A stretch of DNA of 64,000 bases from Prorocentrum cordatum (taxonomy: Eukaryota; Sar; Dinophyceae; Prorocentrales; Prorocentraceae). Position numbers and translations under genes: made by a program. The notes below the pieces were generated by a model, which saw nothing but the letters and a program-made list of their open reading frames with translations, had not been told where the DNA came from and searched no databases. Where the stretch lies: positions 1 to 64,000 of the forward strand of contig CAUYUJ010019099.1 of NCBI GenBank assembly GCA_963575745.1, read 5' to 3'. Below, one piece after another: positions 34,901 through 47,886 of this stretch (its first letter is position 1; every line of letters begins with the position of its first letter).

Positions 34901-37900
34901 AGCCTTCCTTTTGCGCCCCGCCCTTGTGACACGTGTCGCGCCTTTAGATCGGCTCTCGCGGCAGCCTCGCGACTTCCCAGATGGTTGTCGCGTGTTGTCT
35001 GGCTCTCTCCGATAGCCGTTGCAGATCGGGTGCACCACGGCCCGAGTCTTCGCATGCGGCGACACCGCCGTGCTGCCGTTCGGGCAGCTGCGCGACTCTC
35101 GCGCTCAGCTGCTTGATTCCGCGAAGTGTATCCTGGTCAGCTGTATTTTCCACATCTGCGGGGATGGCGGCGTCTGATAGTTCAAATGCACGGCCCTGGT
35201 CTGCATTGTTGACCGATCTCTGTCGTGCCGGTTTGTCGCGACCGCGCGTCTCCTCGCGTTGGCATTTCTACCTTCGCACTCTCCCATTTTTACCTGCGGT
35301 GGCGGCGGCGGTTGGGTGGTCGACCCTCCGCTCGTCGGTGCCATGCCAGTCGCACATTGCAGCTGCGGCGGAGCTCTCGCGGCGCAGCGTTTACTTAGTT
35401 TGATTTTCGCCCGCGCCTGACCCTTGGTCGGGGCGGCTGCTCCCTCGCTTGTCAATGCCGGCGGGTGTCTGGCTGGGTGGCTGACTCACCGCGCCAGTTG
35501 TGCCTTATCGGTTCGTAGGTTAACACCCCACCAATGCCTTCTCGGGCCGTGCTGGGTCAGCGCTTCATTTCGCTCATCGGCTGGTCTGGCAGCTTCTGCT
35601 GTTTTGGTTGCGCTTCATTGTCCAGCACAGTCCTTCGGTGAGTCAGCGGCCGCCAATTCGCACCAGACTGCTCACGCTTCAATGTACTTCGAGTTGAGTA
35701 GCCTCCTCGGTTTTCTGGCCGCTGCACGTTTCGCATGGACTTACAGCTCCTCCTTCACACCACCCATTGTTGCACTCTTCAGCGCGCGACGTTCCGTACA
35801 TTGTGCCTTCGACGATGCTCGACCGCAATTAGCACTTCCATCTGCTGCCCGCGCTCGAGGACCCTCGGCGCCGCCGATTTGAAAGCGCGCGCGCGTCTGT
35901 GCAGGGCGTGGACCAGGGAGGCGGGAAGGGGGGGGGGTGCACGGCGCGTGCCTGGCGCGGGGTGCGTGTACCGGGAGGGCGGCGGGCGGGGGAGATGCAC
36001 GGCGTGCATACGGTACGCGTTGTGTTTAGAGCGAATGGTGTGAGTATGACTTGCGTGGTGTACGTGCATGGGCATTCGTGCGTTGGGGGTCTCCTGTGTG
36101 GCGCGTGCGTTGAATGTGTTGTGCGTTGTATCGTGCGTGTGTGTTAATGTACGATGGCACTGACAATGGCGATGACGTGAGGATGATTGTCATGACGCCG
36201 ATGGAAACGATGCTGCTGGCGACGATGACCATGGCGATTACGAAGACGAAAAGGTACTTCCCGTAATATAAGACGTCATATCATGGTCCAGCATGTCATT
36301 GTTTGAAAGATGTCCAGGGCCCCCTCCGAAGTCGGTCGCTTGATGATGTCCCCAACAAAGAGCCCCATTTCAGAAGATACGTCAAATGTACGCGCGATTC
36401 TAAAATATCCACATTTTCGAGGAGGTCTCGAGCGAGAATTTCACTTTTAACAATAGTACGTCTGAAAACAGTTCCTTCAACATCTCGTGTCTTGAAGATG
36501 ACTCAGGCGAAAGCATTGCTTCTGAGTAGTCGGGCGCATTCGCGACCGATCTCAACATCTCCACTTTGCGAGGATGTCCCGAGCGAGAGCTTCACTTTTA
36601 GCAATATGACGTCTTACCACAAGCCCTTCGACCTCTCATCTGTCGGAGAATAACTCAGACGAAATACTAATGCTCGAAGAATATGCCAAGCAAGAAACCT
36701 TTTGCAGCCAGGAGCCAGCTGTCCCTCACGTCTTAATTCTTCATTAGTATTTTACTCGACGTGGCCTAACAGACCCCCATCAACTTCTCGCACCGAGAAG
36801 GCGCTTCTCCTCATCCGCCAAGCGAACAACATTTTGCAATATCGAGCCCGTTGTCCCTCGCCTCTTAGTTCGTCATAAGTCCCTTACTCAGCATGGTCAA
36901 ACAAACTTCCATCACATTCCGATTCCGAGAACGCGCTCCCTGCCCCCCGCCACGACTTGGCCAGATGCGACTCCGAACGGTATGTATATTAACACTTTCT
37001 CGACATGATAAAGATTCAACCAGAACGTCCAGTTCGCCCGTCGCTCCTCGAAGACATCTTCCGTCATCCGTCAAGCCTCCATCCCTTGGAATAGCCACGG
37101 CCTACACTCGAACACTTAGTGATGTTACATATTCGGCCACAACGCCCAGCTCGCTTCTCCTTCCTCGAAGACGCTCCCCGTCGTCCGTCAAGCCCCCCCC
37201 CGTGCAACCCCAGAGGTTCTGTAGTTACAAATGTTGAGCTAACGCTTCCAGTCATCCGCCGACCCTGTCGCTGGCGAGCGCTTTCTTATTCGGCGTGTCG
37301 ACATTGGGCGGAAGGGGGGGGGCGGGGGGGTCTGGCCCCCGACCTCTGCTTAATGCGACTGTTTGAAAAAAGGCAGCCTCTGGGGGAGACTCCACCCGCT
37401 CGAAACAGGCGCCAAAGAACAGCCAAGATCTACTCCACGAGGAGAGCGGGGAAGGGGGGGGTTGGGGCCCGCGCCGATCGGCAGAACAATGTATAAAAAA
37501 CGATCACCGGCGCGCGAGAAGCGCATCTGCTCGAATTGCCGTCGTCGTCGCCCTCGTCGCCGCTCCCCCCCTGACCCTGGGCTCTCCTCCTCAAACGCCC
37601 CCGCAGCGGTGCAATCGAGCCCCTCGCAGTCACCGGGTCGCAGGGAGGCCCCCTCTCTCTGATCCCTCACCCGCTGGCGGGCGGGGGGTCGCCAGAGGGG
37701 GCCCCTCCTCCTCCTCCTCCTCCTCCTCCTCCTCCTCCTCATCCTCATCCTCATCCTCATCCTCATCCTCATCCTCATCCTCATCCCTCCTCCTCATCCT
37801 CCTCCTCCTCACCCCTCCTCCTCATCCCTCCTCCTCTGTCGGGGGCGCCCGCGGAATCGTCTGTCGCTGTTTTCTCGCCGCCGCCTCCGCGAGCTCGTGG

Positions 37901-39308
37901 AGCGCGGGGGGGCGCGGCTCAGGGCTTCTTCGTCGACGCCGTGCCATTCTGCCGCCGCGCCTCCCAGGCTGCCCACTCCTCCTTCGTCCAGGGTTTCGTC
38001 TGGCCGCGCTGGTTGGCCGCGAGGCGCTCCACTTGTGCGGTCTTGGCGTCGTCGCTGAGCTGTGCCTGAGCGAGCCTGCCGTCGAGCTGCTGGATCTCGT
38101 TGTTCCAGCGCTTCTTTTTCTGGGGAAACATCAGCAAAGGGATCACGGCGGTGGCATTCCGACGTAGCCTCTGTTGTTTCCAGGGGGTGGCGGCGAGCGT
38201 CCTCCGACGAAGCTCGATTATCTTCGCGCTGTCGCTTCGTGGGTCTCGGCTACGCCAGAGTGCGTTCGGCGTGTCTCTTTTGCTGATGTCCCGGGTCCTC
38301 GTCGTACTCCTTGCCGAGCCGGGCGACCTCGGCGGCGCGCGCGGTCGCCAGGGCTGCCACCCTGTCGTCGCTTGCCTTATCGTGCGCCTTGAGGTCGTCC
38401 TGCAGCCTCGCGTTCCTGTCACACTCGGCGTGCCAGGAGGTCTTCGTGAGGTCCAGCTCGTTGTGCAGCCTCTCGAGGGTCTTGTTCACCGAGTCCGTTG
38501 CTCCCTTCCACACAGCCGTGGTGTCCTCCTGCAGCTTCAGCGCTGCCCGGCACAGTTCGAGCTCGGCTTCGGCCTTCCGGGCCTTCTCTGTCGCCTCGTT
38601 GAGCTGCGTCTCATTCTGACAGTCTGCCCCCGGGGGGGGGGCGGGGAGGAGGGGGGGGAACCCCCGTGTACTCCGTGCCCAAAGCAGGACTAATGAGGGT
38701 TCCCTTCCGACCCCCCTGTCCACACGGGGGACTGGCCCGATGGGAGGGGGGAAGCGTCCACAAGGGGGACCAGGCCCCCTCAGGGGGAGGGGGGAGGCGA
38801 CGAATGGGGAATGCTTTCCATTTCGATATCTTGCCTCCCAGGCGCCTCGAAATCACTTGCACCGCGGCAGTGTTCGGCTGTCTACCCGCTTTTTTCCCTC
38901 GTCCAAATCATGCGAAACCTGGCTGGATAACACAGCGGCGCTGTCAGGTCGGCAAACGCATCCCTCCCTAAAAACCTCCCCCCTTTTCCTCATCCACCTC
39001 TTGCTCTCTCTGGCTCCCTCTCTCTCTCTCTGTCTCTCTCTCTCTCTCTTTCTCTTGACTTCCTTGCTTCCCTCTACCCCCTTCTCCCATCCTCATCCTC
39101 ATCCTCCTGTTGCTCCTATTCCTTCTCCTCCTCCTCCTCCTCCTCCCCCTCCTCGTCCTCATCCTCTTCCTCCTCCTCCTCCTCCTCCTCCTCCTCCTCT
39201 TCCTCCTCCTCCTCCTCCTCCTCCTCCTCACCACTCCTCCGCATCCTCATCATCATCACCACAACCACCATCACCCTCACCATCACCATCACCATCATCA
39301 TCATCACC

Positions 39309-39357
<49 letters not shown>

Positions 39358-39412
39358 CCACCACCACCACCACCTCCATCACCATCACCATCACCATCAC
39401 CATCACCATCAC

Positions 39413-39483
<71 letters not shown>

Positions 39484-39938
39484 CAACCACCACCACCACC
39501 ATCATCATCATCAGCAGCAGCATCATCATCAGCAGCATCAGCATCATCATCAGCAGCAACAACAACGACATCAGCAACAACAGCAACAGCAACAGCAACA
39601 GCAACAACAACAACAACAAACAACAACAACAACAACAGCATCAATCGCATGATCATCAGCATCAGCATCAGCATCAGCATCAGCATCGTCATCATCGTCA
39701 TCGTCATCAGCAGCATCAGCATCAGCATCAGCATCAGCATCATCATCATCATCATCATAATCCGAAACAGCATCATCAGCACCATCATCAGCAGCAGCAC
39801 CATCATCGTCATCATCAGCGGCAGCATCGTCATCAGTAGTAGCATCATCATCATCATCATCATCATCATCAGCAGCAGCATCATCATCATCATCCTCATC
39901 CTCATCCTCCTCCTCATCACCATCAGCATCAGCATCAG

Positions 39939-39983
<45 letters not shown>

Positions 39984-41280
39984 TATCTTCCTCTTCCTCT
40001 TCCTCCTCTTCCTCCTCCTCTTCCTCCTCCCCCTCCTCCTCCTCCTCCTCCTCCTCCTCTTCCTCCTCCTCCTCCTCCTCCTCCTCCCAGCCCTCCTCCT
40101 CCTCCTCCTCCTCCTCCTCCGCCTCCTCCTGCTCCTCCTCCTCCTCCATTCCTTCTCCTTATAAATAACTTCTCCGTGTCCCACCCCGAGGCCAGTTTTT
40201 AGGGCGGGCCGGGCGTTTCGCCTGAGACTTCCTGACCATTTATGATTATGAAGCTTAAAAGTGGCAACAGTTTCACAGATGGAGGGTGGGTGGTTTTCAA
40301 AATATGGCTCTCGCCTGAGCGCCGCGCACATTCGTTTCAAAATTTGCAAGAGCTTCACGGATTGAGAGCGGGTCGTTTTCAAAATGTGGCCTTCGCCTTA
40401 GCGCCGCGCACATTCGTTGCAAAAGCATTGCAAAAGTTTCACGGGTTGATCGGCGGGTGGTTTTCAAAATGTGGCTCTCGCCTGAGCACCGTGTGCAAGA
40501 GCTTCACGGATCGAGGGCGGGTCGTTTTCAAAATGTGGCTCTCGCCTTAGCGCCGCGCACATTCGCTGCAAAAACAGTGCAAGAGCTTCACGGATTGAGG
40601 GCGGGTGGTTTTTAAAATGCGGCCCTCGCCTTAGCGCAGCGCGAATCCTGTAAAAAATGCAAGAGCTTCACGGACTGAGGGCGGCCCCTTTTCAAAATGT
40701 GGCTCTCGCATTAGCGCCGCGCACATTCGTTCTCAAAAATTACAATCTCGCCTTAGCGCCGCGCACATTCGATTTCATCAAAAGTTGCAAGAGTTCCACG
40801 GATTGAGGGCGGGTCGTTTTCAAAATGCGGCTATCGCCTGAGCGCCGCAAAATTGAGGGCGGTTCCTTTTCAAAATGTGGTTCTCGCCATAGGGCCGCGC
40901 ACATTCTGTTTCAAACCTTCCAAGAGTTTCACGGATTCCCATGAACGACGTACCAGAAATGGGGTTTCGCAGGAATCAGGATCACGCGGGTGCAACAATT
41001 ATGTTGCTTCGCGGTGTTGAGATCGAAAAATGTCGCTATGGCACGATTCTGGATCGTGCAGGCCGCAGCAGTCAGGTTGATACGTGGCGCTGAAATCCCG
41101 AGAACAATGTTTTGGCATGCTTCAGGATCTTCAAACGGTTGTCTTCCAACGAGGCAGTTTTCTCAATGAAAATGAAACGTTGTAGGGGCCTATGAAGAGG
41201 GAGCTTGGAGGAAGGGTGAATTCCAACATCGTTGATGACTCCTGGGTTTACACTGGTCCTTCTCCTCCTCCTCCTCCTTC

Positions 41281-41315
<35 letters not shown>

Positions 41316-44300
41316 CTCCTCCGCCTCCTCCTCCTCCGCCTCCTTCTCCTCCTCCGCCTCCTCCTCCTCTTCCTCCTCATAAACAGCCTCCTCCTCCTCC
41401 TCCTCTTCATCCTCCTCCTCTTCCTCCTCCTCGTCCTCTTCCTCCTCCTCCTCCCCCTCCTCCACCTTTTAGCTCCTTCCTCCTCCGTTTCCTCCTCCTC
41501 TTCCTTCTCCTCCTGTTCCTCCTGACCCTCCTCTTCTTCCTCATTATCCTCCTCCTCCTCCTCCTCCTGCTCTTCCTCCTCGTCCTCCTCCTCCTCCTCC
41601 TTCTCCGCCTCATCCTCCTCGTTTTCCTCCTCCTCCTCCTCCTCCTCCACCGCCTCCTCCTCCTCATCCACCTCCTCCTCCTCCTCCTCCTCCTCCTCCT
41701 CCTCTTCTTCTTCCTCCCACTGGTCCTAGCGAACAGGGTCGGCCGGCACCGGCCGGAAGGCCGTCGAAATCCGTATGAAAGACCCCCACACAATGAACCC
41801 TTGTGTACAGTTTGCTACACACGGATTCTCTAACTGTGGGGGATTTGCACCCTAAAAACAGCGACCGGCACAGGTTGCCCTGGTTTCTCTCTATTGCTCC
41901 ATGTGCCGAGCATGATTAATTCTGCTGGCCATGTTTTGTTGCATGTCTTCCTCCCTAACATCCTCGGTCGCAGGACGCCACCACTTGGGATCCCCCACAA
42001 AGCCCCTCCTTTGCAAGATCCCTGCAAAAGCAATCCTTGTCAACGCTGCTTTTAAAGGATAGAGTATGTGGAGGCCACTGCGGATCTCCCGCACTCGATG
42101 GTCGTCCTCCGCAAGAGCCCCACAGAAAGAATCCTTGCGCAAAGGCTGTTAGAACAAGCTTGCGAGTGTGTGGGACTTCTGCACCATGGAAACAGTAACG
42201 GTCTCAGGTGGTCCCAGCGGCTTCCCGTTTTTCCCCACGCCCAGGAATCTTTGTAACTCCGCGTGTGCCAGGTGGCGCAAGACGGTCAAGCACCGGTCGA
42301 AGTGAACGGTGGGATGCACCCGAGGCAAACTGGGGCACGAAACAACAACAAAAACGAAAAACAAAAACAAAAATGCGAGAGGAGGAAGAAGGGGCCCGAT
42401 CAGATCCATGAAGGTCGGCGCGGGGAAGCCGAAGAAGAGCATGCGAGCTGCTTTCGAGCAGCAGGGCCGAAGCCAGCTTGAAGTGGAAGACCCTGAGATG
42501 CCCGAGAGCGCCAGGAAGACCAGGAGGCCAGAGGAGTGGCGCAGACAGCAAAACCGCGGCACATACTCAAGGTCACAGGTTGTCCTGGCCTTTCCCTGTG
42601 TTCCCCACGTCCAGGCATCTGTGTCTTGCTGCTGCTCCTTTTTGTCACTGGCTGCTTCTCTAGCGTTGGCGGAAGCACGGCGCCGCCTCTGCGGATCCCC
42701 CACCATTACAAAAGGAGTCCCTGCGTGAAGGCTGCTGCAAAAGGATTCTGATTGTGGAGGCCACTGCAGATCCCCGACACTCAAAACCCGTGTGCAAGAT
42801 TCCCACAAAAGAAACCCTTGTTGCAAAGGCTGCTACGAAATGATTCTTAGTGCAGGGGATCTGCACTCCAAGCATAGCGACAGTCACTGGTTGTCCTAGC
42901 CTTTTCCTTTTTTGCACGTGTAAATGAAAACACAAGTGATTTACTGCTGCTCCTGTTTGTCCTGTTTTCTTCTCTGATAGCCCTAAGAAGATTCTCATTG
43001 GGGTTTTTCCCCAATCAGAGCTTGCCTCTGTAGGGGTCCTTGCGAATTCATATGGTTAGGTGAGGTTTGGCGCCGATTTCGGCGGCACGCCCAGATGCCC
43101 GGGTGCCCAGGTTCCCGTGCCCAGGTGCCCGGGTGCCCCAGTGCCGAAGTGCCGAGGTGACTGGGTGCCCGGGTGCCCGGGTGCCCAAAAGCCCCGGGTG
43201 ACCGGGTGCCCAGGTGCCCGGGTGCCCGGGTGCCCGGATGCACGGGTGCCCGGATGCACGGGTGCCCGGATGCACGGATGCCCCGGTGCCCAGGTGCCCG
43301 GGTGCCCGAGTGCCCGGGTGCCCGGGTGCCCGGGTGCCCGGATGCCCGGTAGCCCTATAGCCCTATAGCGCTATAGCCCTATAGCCTTATACCCTTACAG
43401 ACCTTTAGCCCTATAGCCCTATGGCCCTACAGCCCCAGAGCCTTATAGCCCTATAGCCCTGTAGCCCTATAGCCCCATAGCCCTACAGCCCTAAAACGAT
43501 TATGATTAGGATTGTTCTCCCGTATCACTCTCTGGTATCATTATTTCTTCCATGTGAAGACACACGTGTTTTACTGCTGCTCCTGTTTGTCCATATTCTT
43601 TCTCTAGCAATCTCGAAACCACGGTGCCGCACTTGCGGATCCCCCACCATAAAAATTCGTGTCCTGAGATCGGGAAGAGCGCTTGTCAGGCCTCCCCTGG
43701 GTTCGAAACCCCAGAAGGGGGTTCGAAAGGGGCCAAATGTCCCCCCCCACGATACGAACCCGGGGGGGAAGGGGGCGACGACGACGGCGTCATGCTCGGC
43801 GCTGGCGTCGGCGTCGTCTGCGTCGGCGTCGTCGTTGACATCGGCGTCGGCGTCATGCTCGGCGTCGGCACCGGGGTCGGCATCGGCGTCGGTGTCGGTG
43901 TCGGCGTCGGGCGTCGTCGTCGTCGTCATCGGCCTCGGCGTCGGCCTCGGCGTCGGCGTGGTTGTCGGCGTCGTACTCGGCGTCGTGCTAGGCGTCGTGC
44001 TGTGTGTGGTCGGCGTCGGCGTGGGCGTCGGCGCCGGCGTCGTTGTCAGCGTCGGCGACGTCGTCGTCGTGCTCGGCGACGTGCTCGGCGTCGTCGTTAT
44101 CGTCGGGGTCGTCGTTGGTGTCGGCGCCAGCATCGGCGTCGGCATCGGCGCCGGCGTCTGAGTCTTTGTTGGCGGCGTCGTCGGCGTCGTGCTCGGCGTC
44201 GTGCTCGGCGTCGTGCTCGTCGTCGTCGTCGTCGCCAGCGTCGGCGTCGACGTCGGCGTCGTGCTACGCGTCGTTGTCGGCGACGGACGGCATCGTGGTC

Positions 44301-45230
44301 GTCGGCGCCAACGTCGGCGTCGGCGTCGGCGACGTCGTCATCGACGTCGGCGCCGACGTCGTACTCGGCGTCGTGCTCAGCGTCGTGCTTTTCGTCGGAC
44401 CAATTACAACCGACCTGGTCACTTCTCAACCGGCCAAAAATACCAACTGGTAACAATTACAACTGGCCATCTCTGGGAGTCAACATGAGTGACCCGATTG
44501 GAATGGGTACCAGTTTTCTCTCTAGAATCTGGGAGCTGCTGTTTTGCAACAACAATTCGCAACAACACATAGCACCGCAAAGCAACAACAAAAATCGAAA
44601 AAAACCACAGATATTCACAGCACAAACCTACACACCGTTCACAATAACACATCTCGAAAACCCGATATGTCATCCTCGTTGCCCTCGGCCGTTGCTTCCC
44701 TCGTTTCCTGCCTCTTCCCTCCTTCTCCTCCTCGGAATCCCCAGGTTTTCTCGGAAATCCTTCGGAAATACTTCAGCAATCCACCAACAATCCTCTACAA
44801 ATCCTTCGGATATCCTCCGGCAGTCTTTCAAAAATCCTCCAGAAAACACGCGAAGTTCCTCTAAGGAGCCTCTAAGGAGCCTCCAAGGAGCGTCCAGGGA
44901 GCTTCTAGGGAGCTTCTAAGGAGTTTCTAAGGAGCTTCTAAGGAGCTTATCAGGAGCTTCTAAGGAGCATGTAAGGAGCTTCGAAGGAGCTTCTAAGGAG
45001 CCTCGAAGGAGCTCCTAAGGATCCTCTGAGACACCGTTAAAAACCTCTAAACAGCTTGAAAAGCGGTTGTAATTGGTACCAGTTGGTTGGGAATGGGACC
45101 GAGATGGTTGAAATCCATCCTACTTGGTTGTGATGTGTCCCACTTTCGGGTTGATCCCCCCCCTCCCTGGGTTTCTGGGGGGGGGCATTCTCTCCAAGCA
45201 AGCGCCCGCGAAACGCTCTCTCTCTCTCTC

Positions 45231-45272
<42 letters not shown>

Positions 45273-47831
45273 CCTTTCTCTCTCTCTTCTGTATGTTTCT
45301 ATATTTCTCTCTCTCTCTCTCTCTTTCTCTCCCTCTCTCTTAGATCGCCACAGAAGGAGGCCATTTGCAAAGGCTGTTATACAAAGATTTGATGTTGATC
45401 GTGGAGGCCATTGCAGACCCACCACACTCAAAATCCTTCTGCTAGATACCCACACCGAAAATCATTATTATAAAGCTGCTAACAGGATTCTTAGTGTGGG
45501 GGACCTGCACAACTAGCACAGCGACAGTCACAGGTTGTCCCAGAATTCATGCGAACTCCCGTGTGGTTTACTGCTCCTGTTTTGCCTGTTATATATCCAA
45601 CATTCTCGTTCGCACGGTGCCGCCGACTGCGAAGATCCCACAATTGAAATCTTCGTTTCCGATCACCACAAAAGGAACCCCTTCAAAAAGACCGTCTGAA
45701 AAATAGTTCCTTCTGTAAGGCTACCTCACTTGGAATCATTTGTTGCAAGGCCTCCACAAGAGGAAATATGTATTGAGGCCGCAACAGGAGATGATGATGA
45801 CGAGGATAATCATGAGGATGATGATGATGCTGGTGATGGTGATGATGATGGTGATAATGATGGTGATGCCGATGAAACTGATGTTTGGTGACTAGCTTGC
45901 GACCGCACAAAGAAAAAGTCGCACGGGCTCCCCCCGTGAGATCGTTACCGTTACGGGGGGCGGGGGGGACTGGCAGACCCACTCTGCGGACGTTATGAAG
46001 CCAGCGTCTAAAAATACACACCGCCAGGCAGTTACCCACACCACGCTCTCAGCGCGGAGCATGGCAACTTGCGCGGCATTCTCCGCGCGCGCTCGAGCTC
46101 TGCGTCCCCTATCTTCGCGCATCGCGCCCCGCAGCGCGCCAGGCGCGGCTGTCTTCGCGACCTCCCGGGCCACCACCCCCTCAAGGGGGCGCGCAATGCC
46201 TCCCGCGAGCGGGGTCAAGGTTCGAGGCTCGGGGGCTTCACACTGTTGGCGCAGGAGGGGAGAGGACAGGGACCTTTGTATCAGCGAGGGGACGGTGAGA
46301 GGGGCAGAAGTACAGCCTGGCGCCTCGGGCGCCTCTAAGCCAAAGAGGCTAGCACGGAGAGACGAGAGAGGGGATCACGACGAGGGGGGCTCGGAGGGAA
46401 AGGGGGACAACACGTCCTCGTTGGTCCTCGGCGGCCCCTTCCAGCCTCGGGGTGCCTTCCAGTGGCCGCGCCTCGCCGAGGGAGCCTCCCGGAGGTCCCC
46501 GCACGGTCCCGCACGGCCGCCGGAGGCCCGAGGTCGGACCCCGAAAGCCACCAGGGGGCCCGCTCGGGGGAGGAGCGAAGAGCTTGAATCGGCGATCGCC
46601 GATAGTGCAGGGGCCCCAGGACACACAAATAAAAATATTCCCCACATGTTCCAGTATTTTCTGGGTTTGTGTCTTCCCCCCCACTTCCCATGTTTTCCCC
46701 TATCTTCTGGGAATCGACGGTCAATTGTGTCTGTGTGCTTGGTTCCCCTCCTGATTCTGACCCGCAAGCCACCAGGGGACCCGCTCAGGGGCGGAACGAA
46801 GAGCTTGGATCGGCGATCGCCGATAGGATCGGCCCCCCGATCGCGAATCCCAACGGTCCCGGGCGGGGTGGGCTGCCGGGACCCCAGTGGGCGATGAGCA
46901 GGCGATTGGAGGTCGATGCAACCCTCCGGAGCCCGTCTCCCCCAACGTTGGATCGGGCATGTCCTTCCACAGGCGGATTTGGGAAGGAAAACAAAAAACA
47001 AAAAAACAACAACAGAAAATCAAAACAGTCCAGATCGTCGAAAAATCGTCCCCGGCCTATGTTGTCACTATGTTTGGGCACTCCTCCAGAGGGGCGTGCC
47101 CAACGGAACCCCAACGTTGCCCCCGAGGAGGGAAAAATGCGGGCGGCTCCACGCGGCGGCCCGAGCCCGGGGCGGCCGGGTGGGATCGGGGGGGGGGGAC
47201 TGGCCGACCCCTGCCAAGACGGAACGTCGACCCCCGCTGCGTGCCCCTCGTTCGGTGGCAATTCGTGGTCTGGGGACGATTTTTCGACGATCTGGACTGT
47301 TTCGATTTTTCTTTGGGGGAGGGGCGGGGGTTTTCTTCCAACATCCGCCTGTGGAAGGACAATTCACTCGTTACGTGCCCCTCGTTCGGTGGCAATTCGT
47401 AGTCTGGGGACGATTTTTCGACTGTCTGGGCTGTTTCGATTTTTCTTTGGGGGGGGAGGGGCGGGGGTTTTCTTCCAACATCCGCCTGTGGAAGGACAAT
47501 TCATTCGTCACGTGCCCCTCGTTCGGTGGCCATTCGTGGGAGCCTTGCATACCGTCGTGTCGACTCTTGCGAATCGAGGCTGATGGACGCTGAATCGACG
47601 CGAATCGACGCTACATCGACGCTAAATCGACGCTAACTGGCGCTACATCGGCGCCATCTCATCGACTCCCAGACGCTAATCGGCGCTCGTCGACGCTATA
47701 GACAGAATTACGAGGGTACGCAAGGCTCCCATGATTTGCTGAGGAAGCACCCTGCCTCCTCCTTCGCCTCCTCCTCCTCCTCCTCCTCCTCCTCCTCCTC
47801 CTCCTCCTCCTCCTCCTCCTCCTCCTCCTCC

Positions 47832-47886
<55 letters not shown>

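Noticed and set aside
38740-40382. ORFs of 384-474 codons with poly-His, poly-Ser, poly-Asp and poly-Cys
   Set aside because: Compound CT/TCC/ATC/CAA repeats; not protein-like.
43670-43745. tRNA-like segment (GGGTTCGAAACCCC, resembling a T arm)
   Set aside because: No acceptor stem, D arm or anticodon arm could be paired around it. The duplicated TTCGAAA suggests a local repeat.
46375-47001. 208-codon minus ORF and overlapping plus ORFs
   Set aside because: They cover the 165-bp dispersed repeat and a family A element; coding is not supported.
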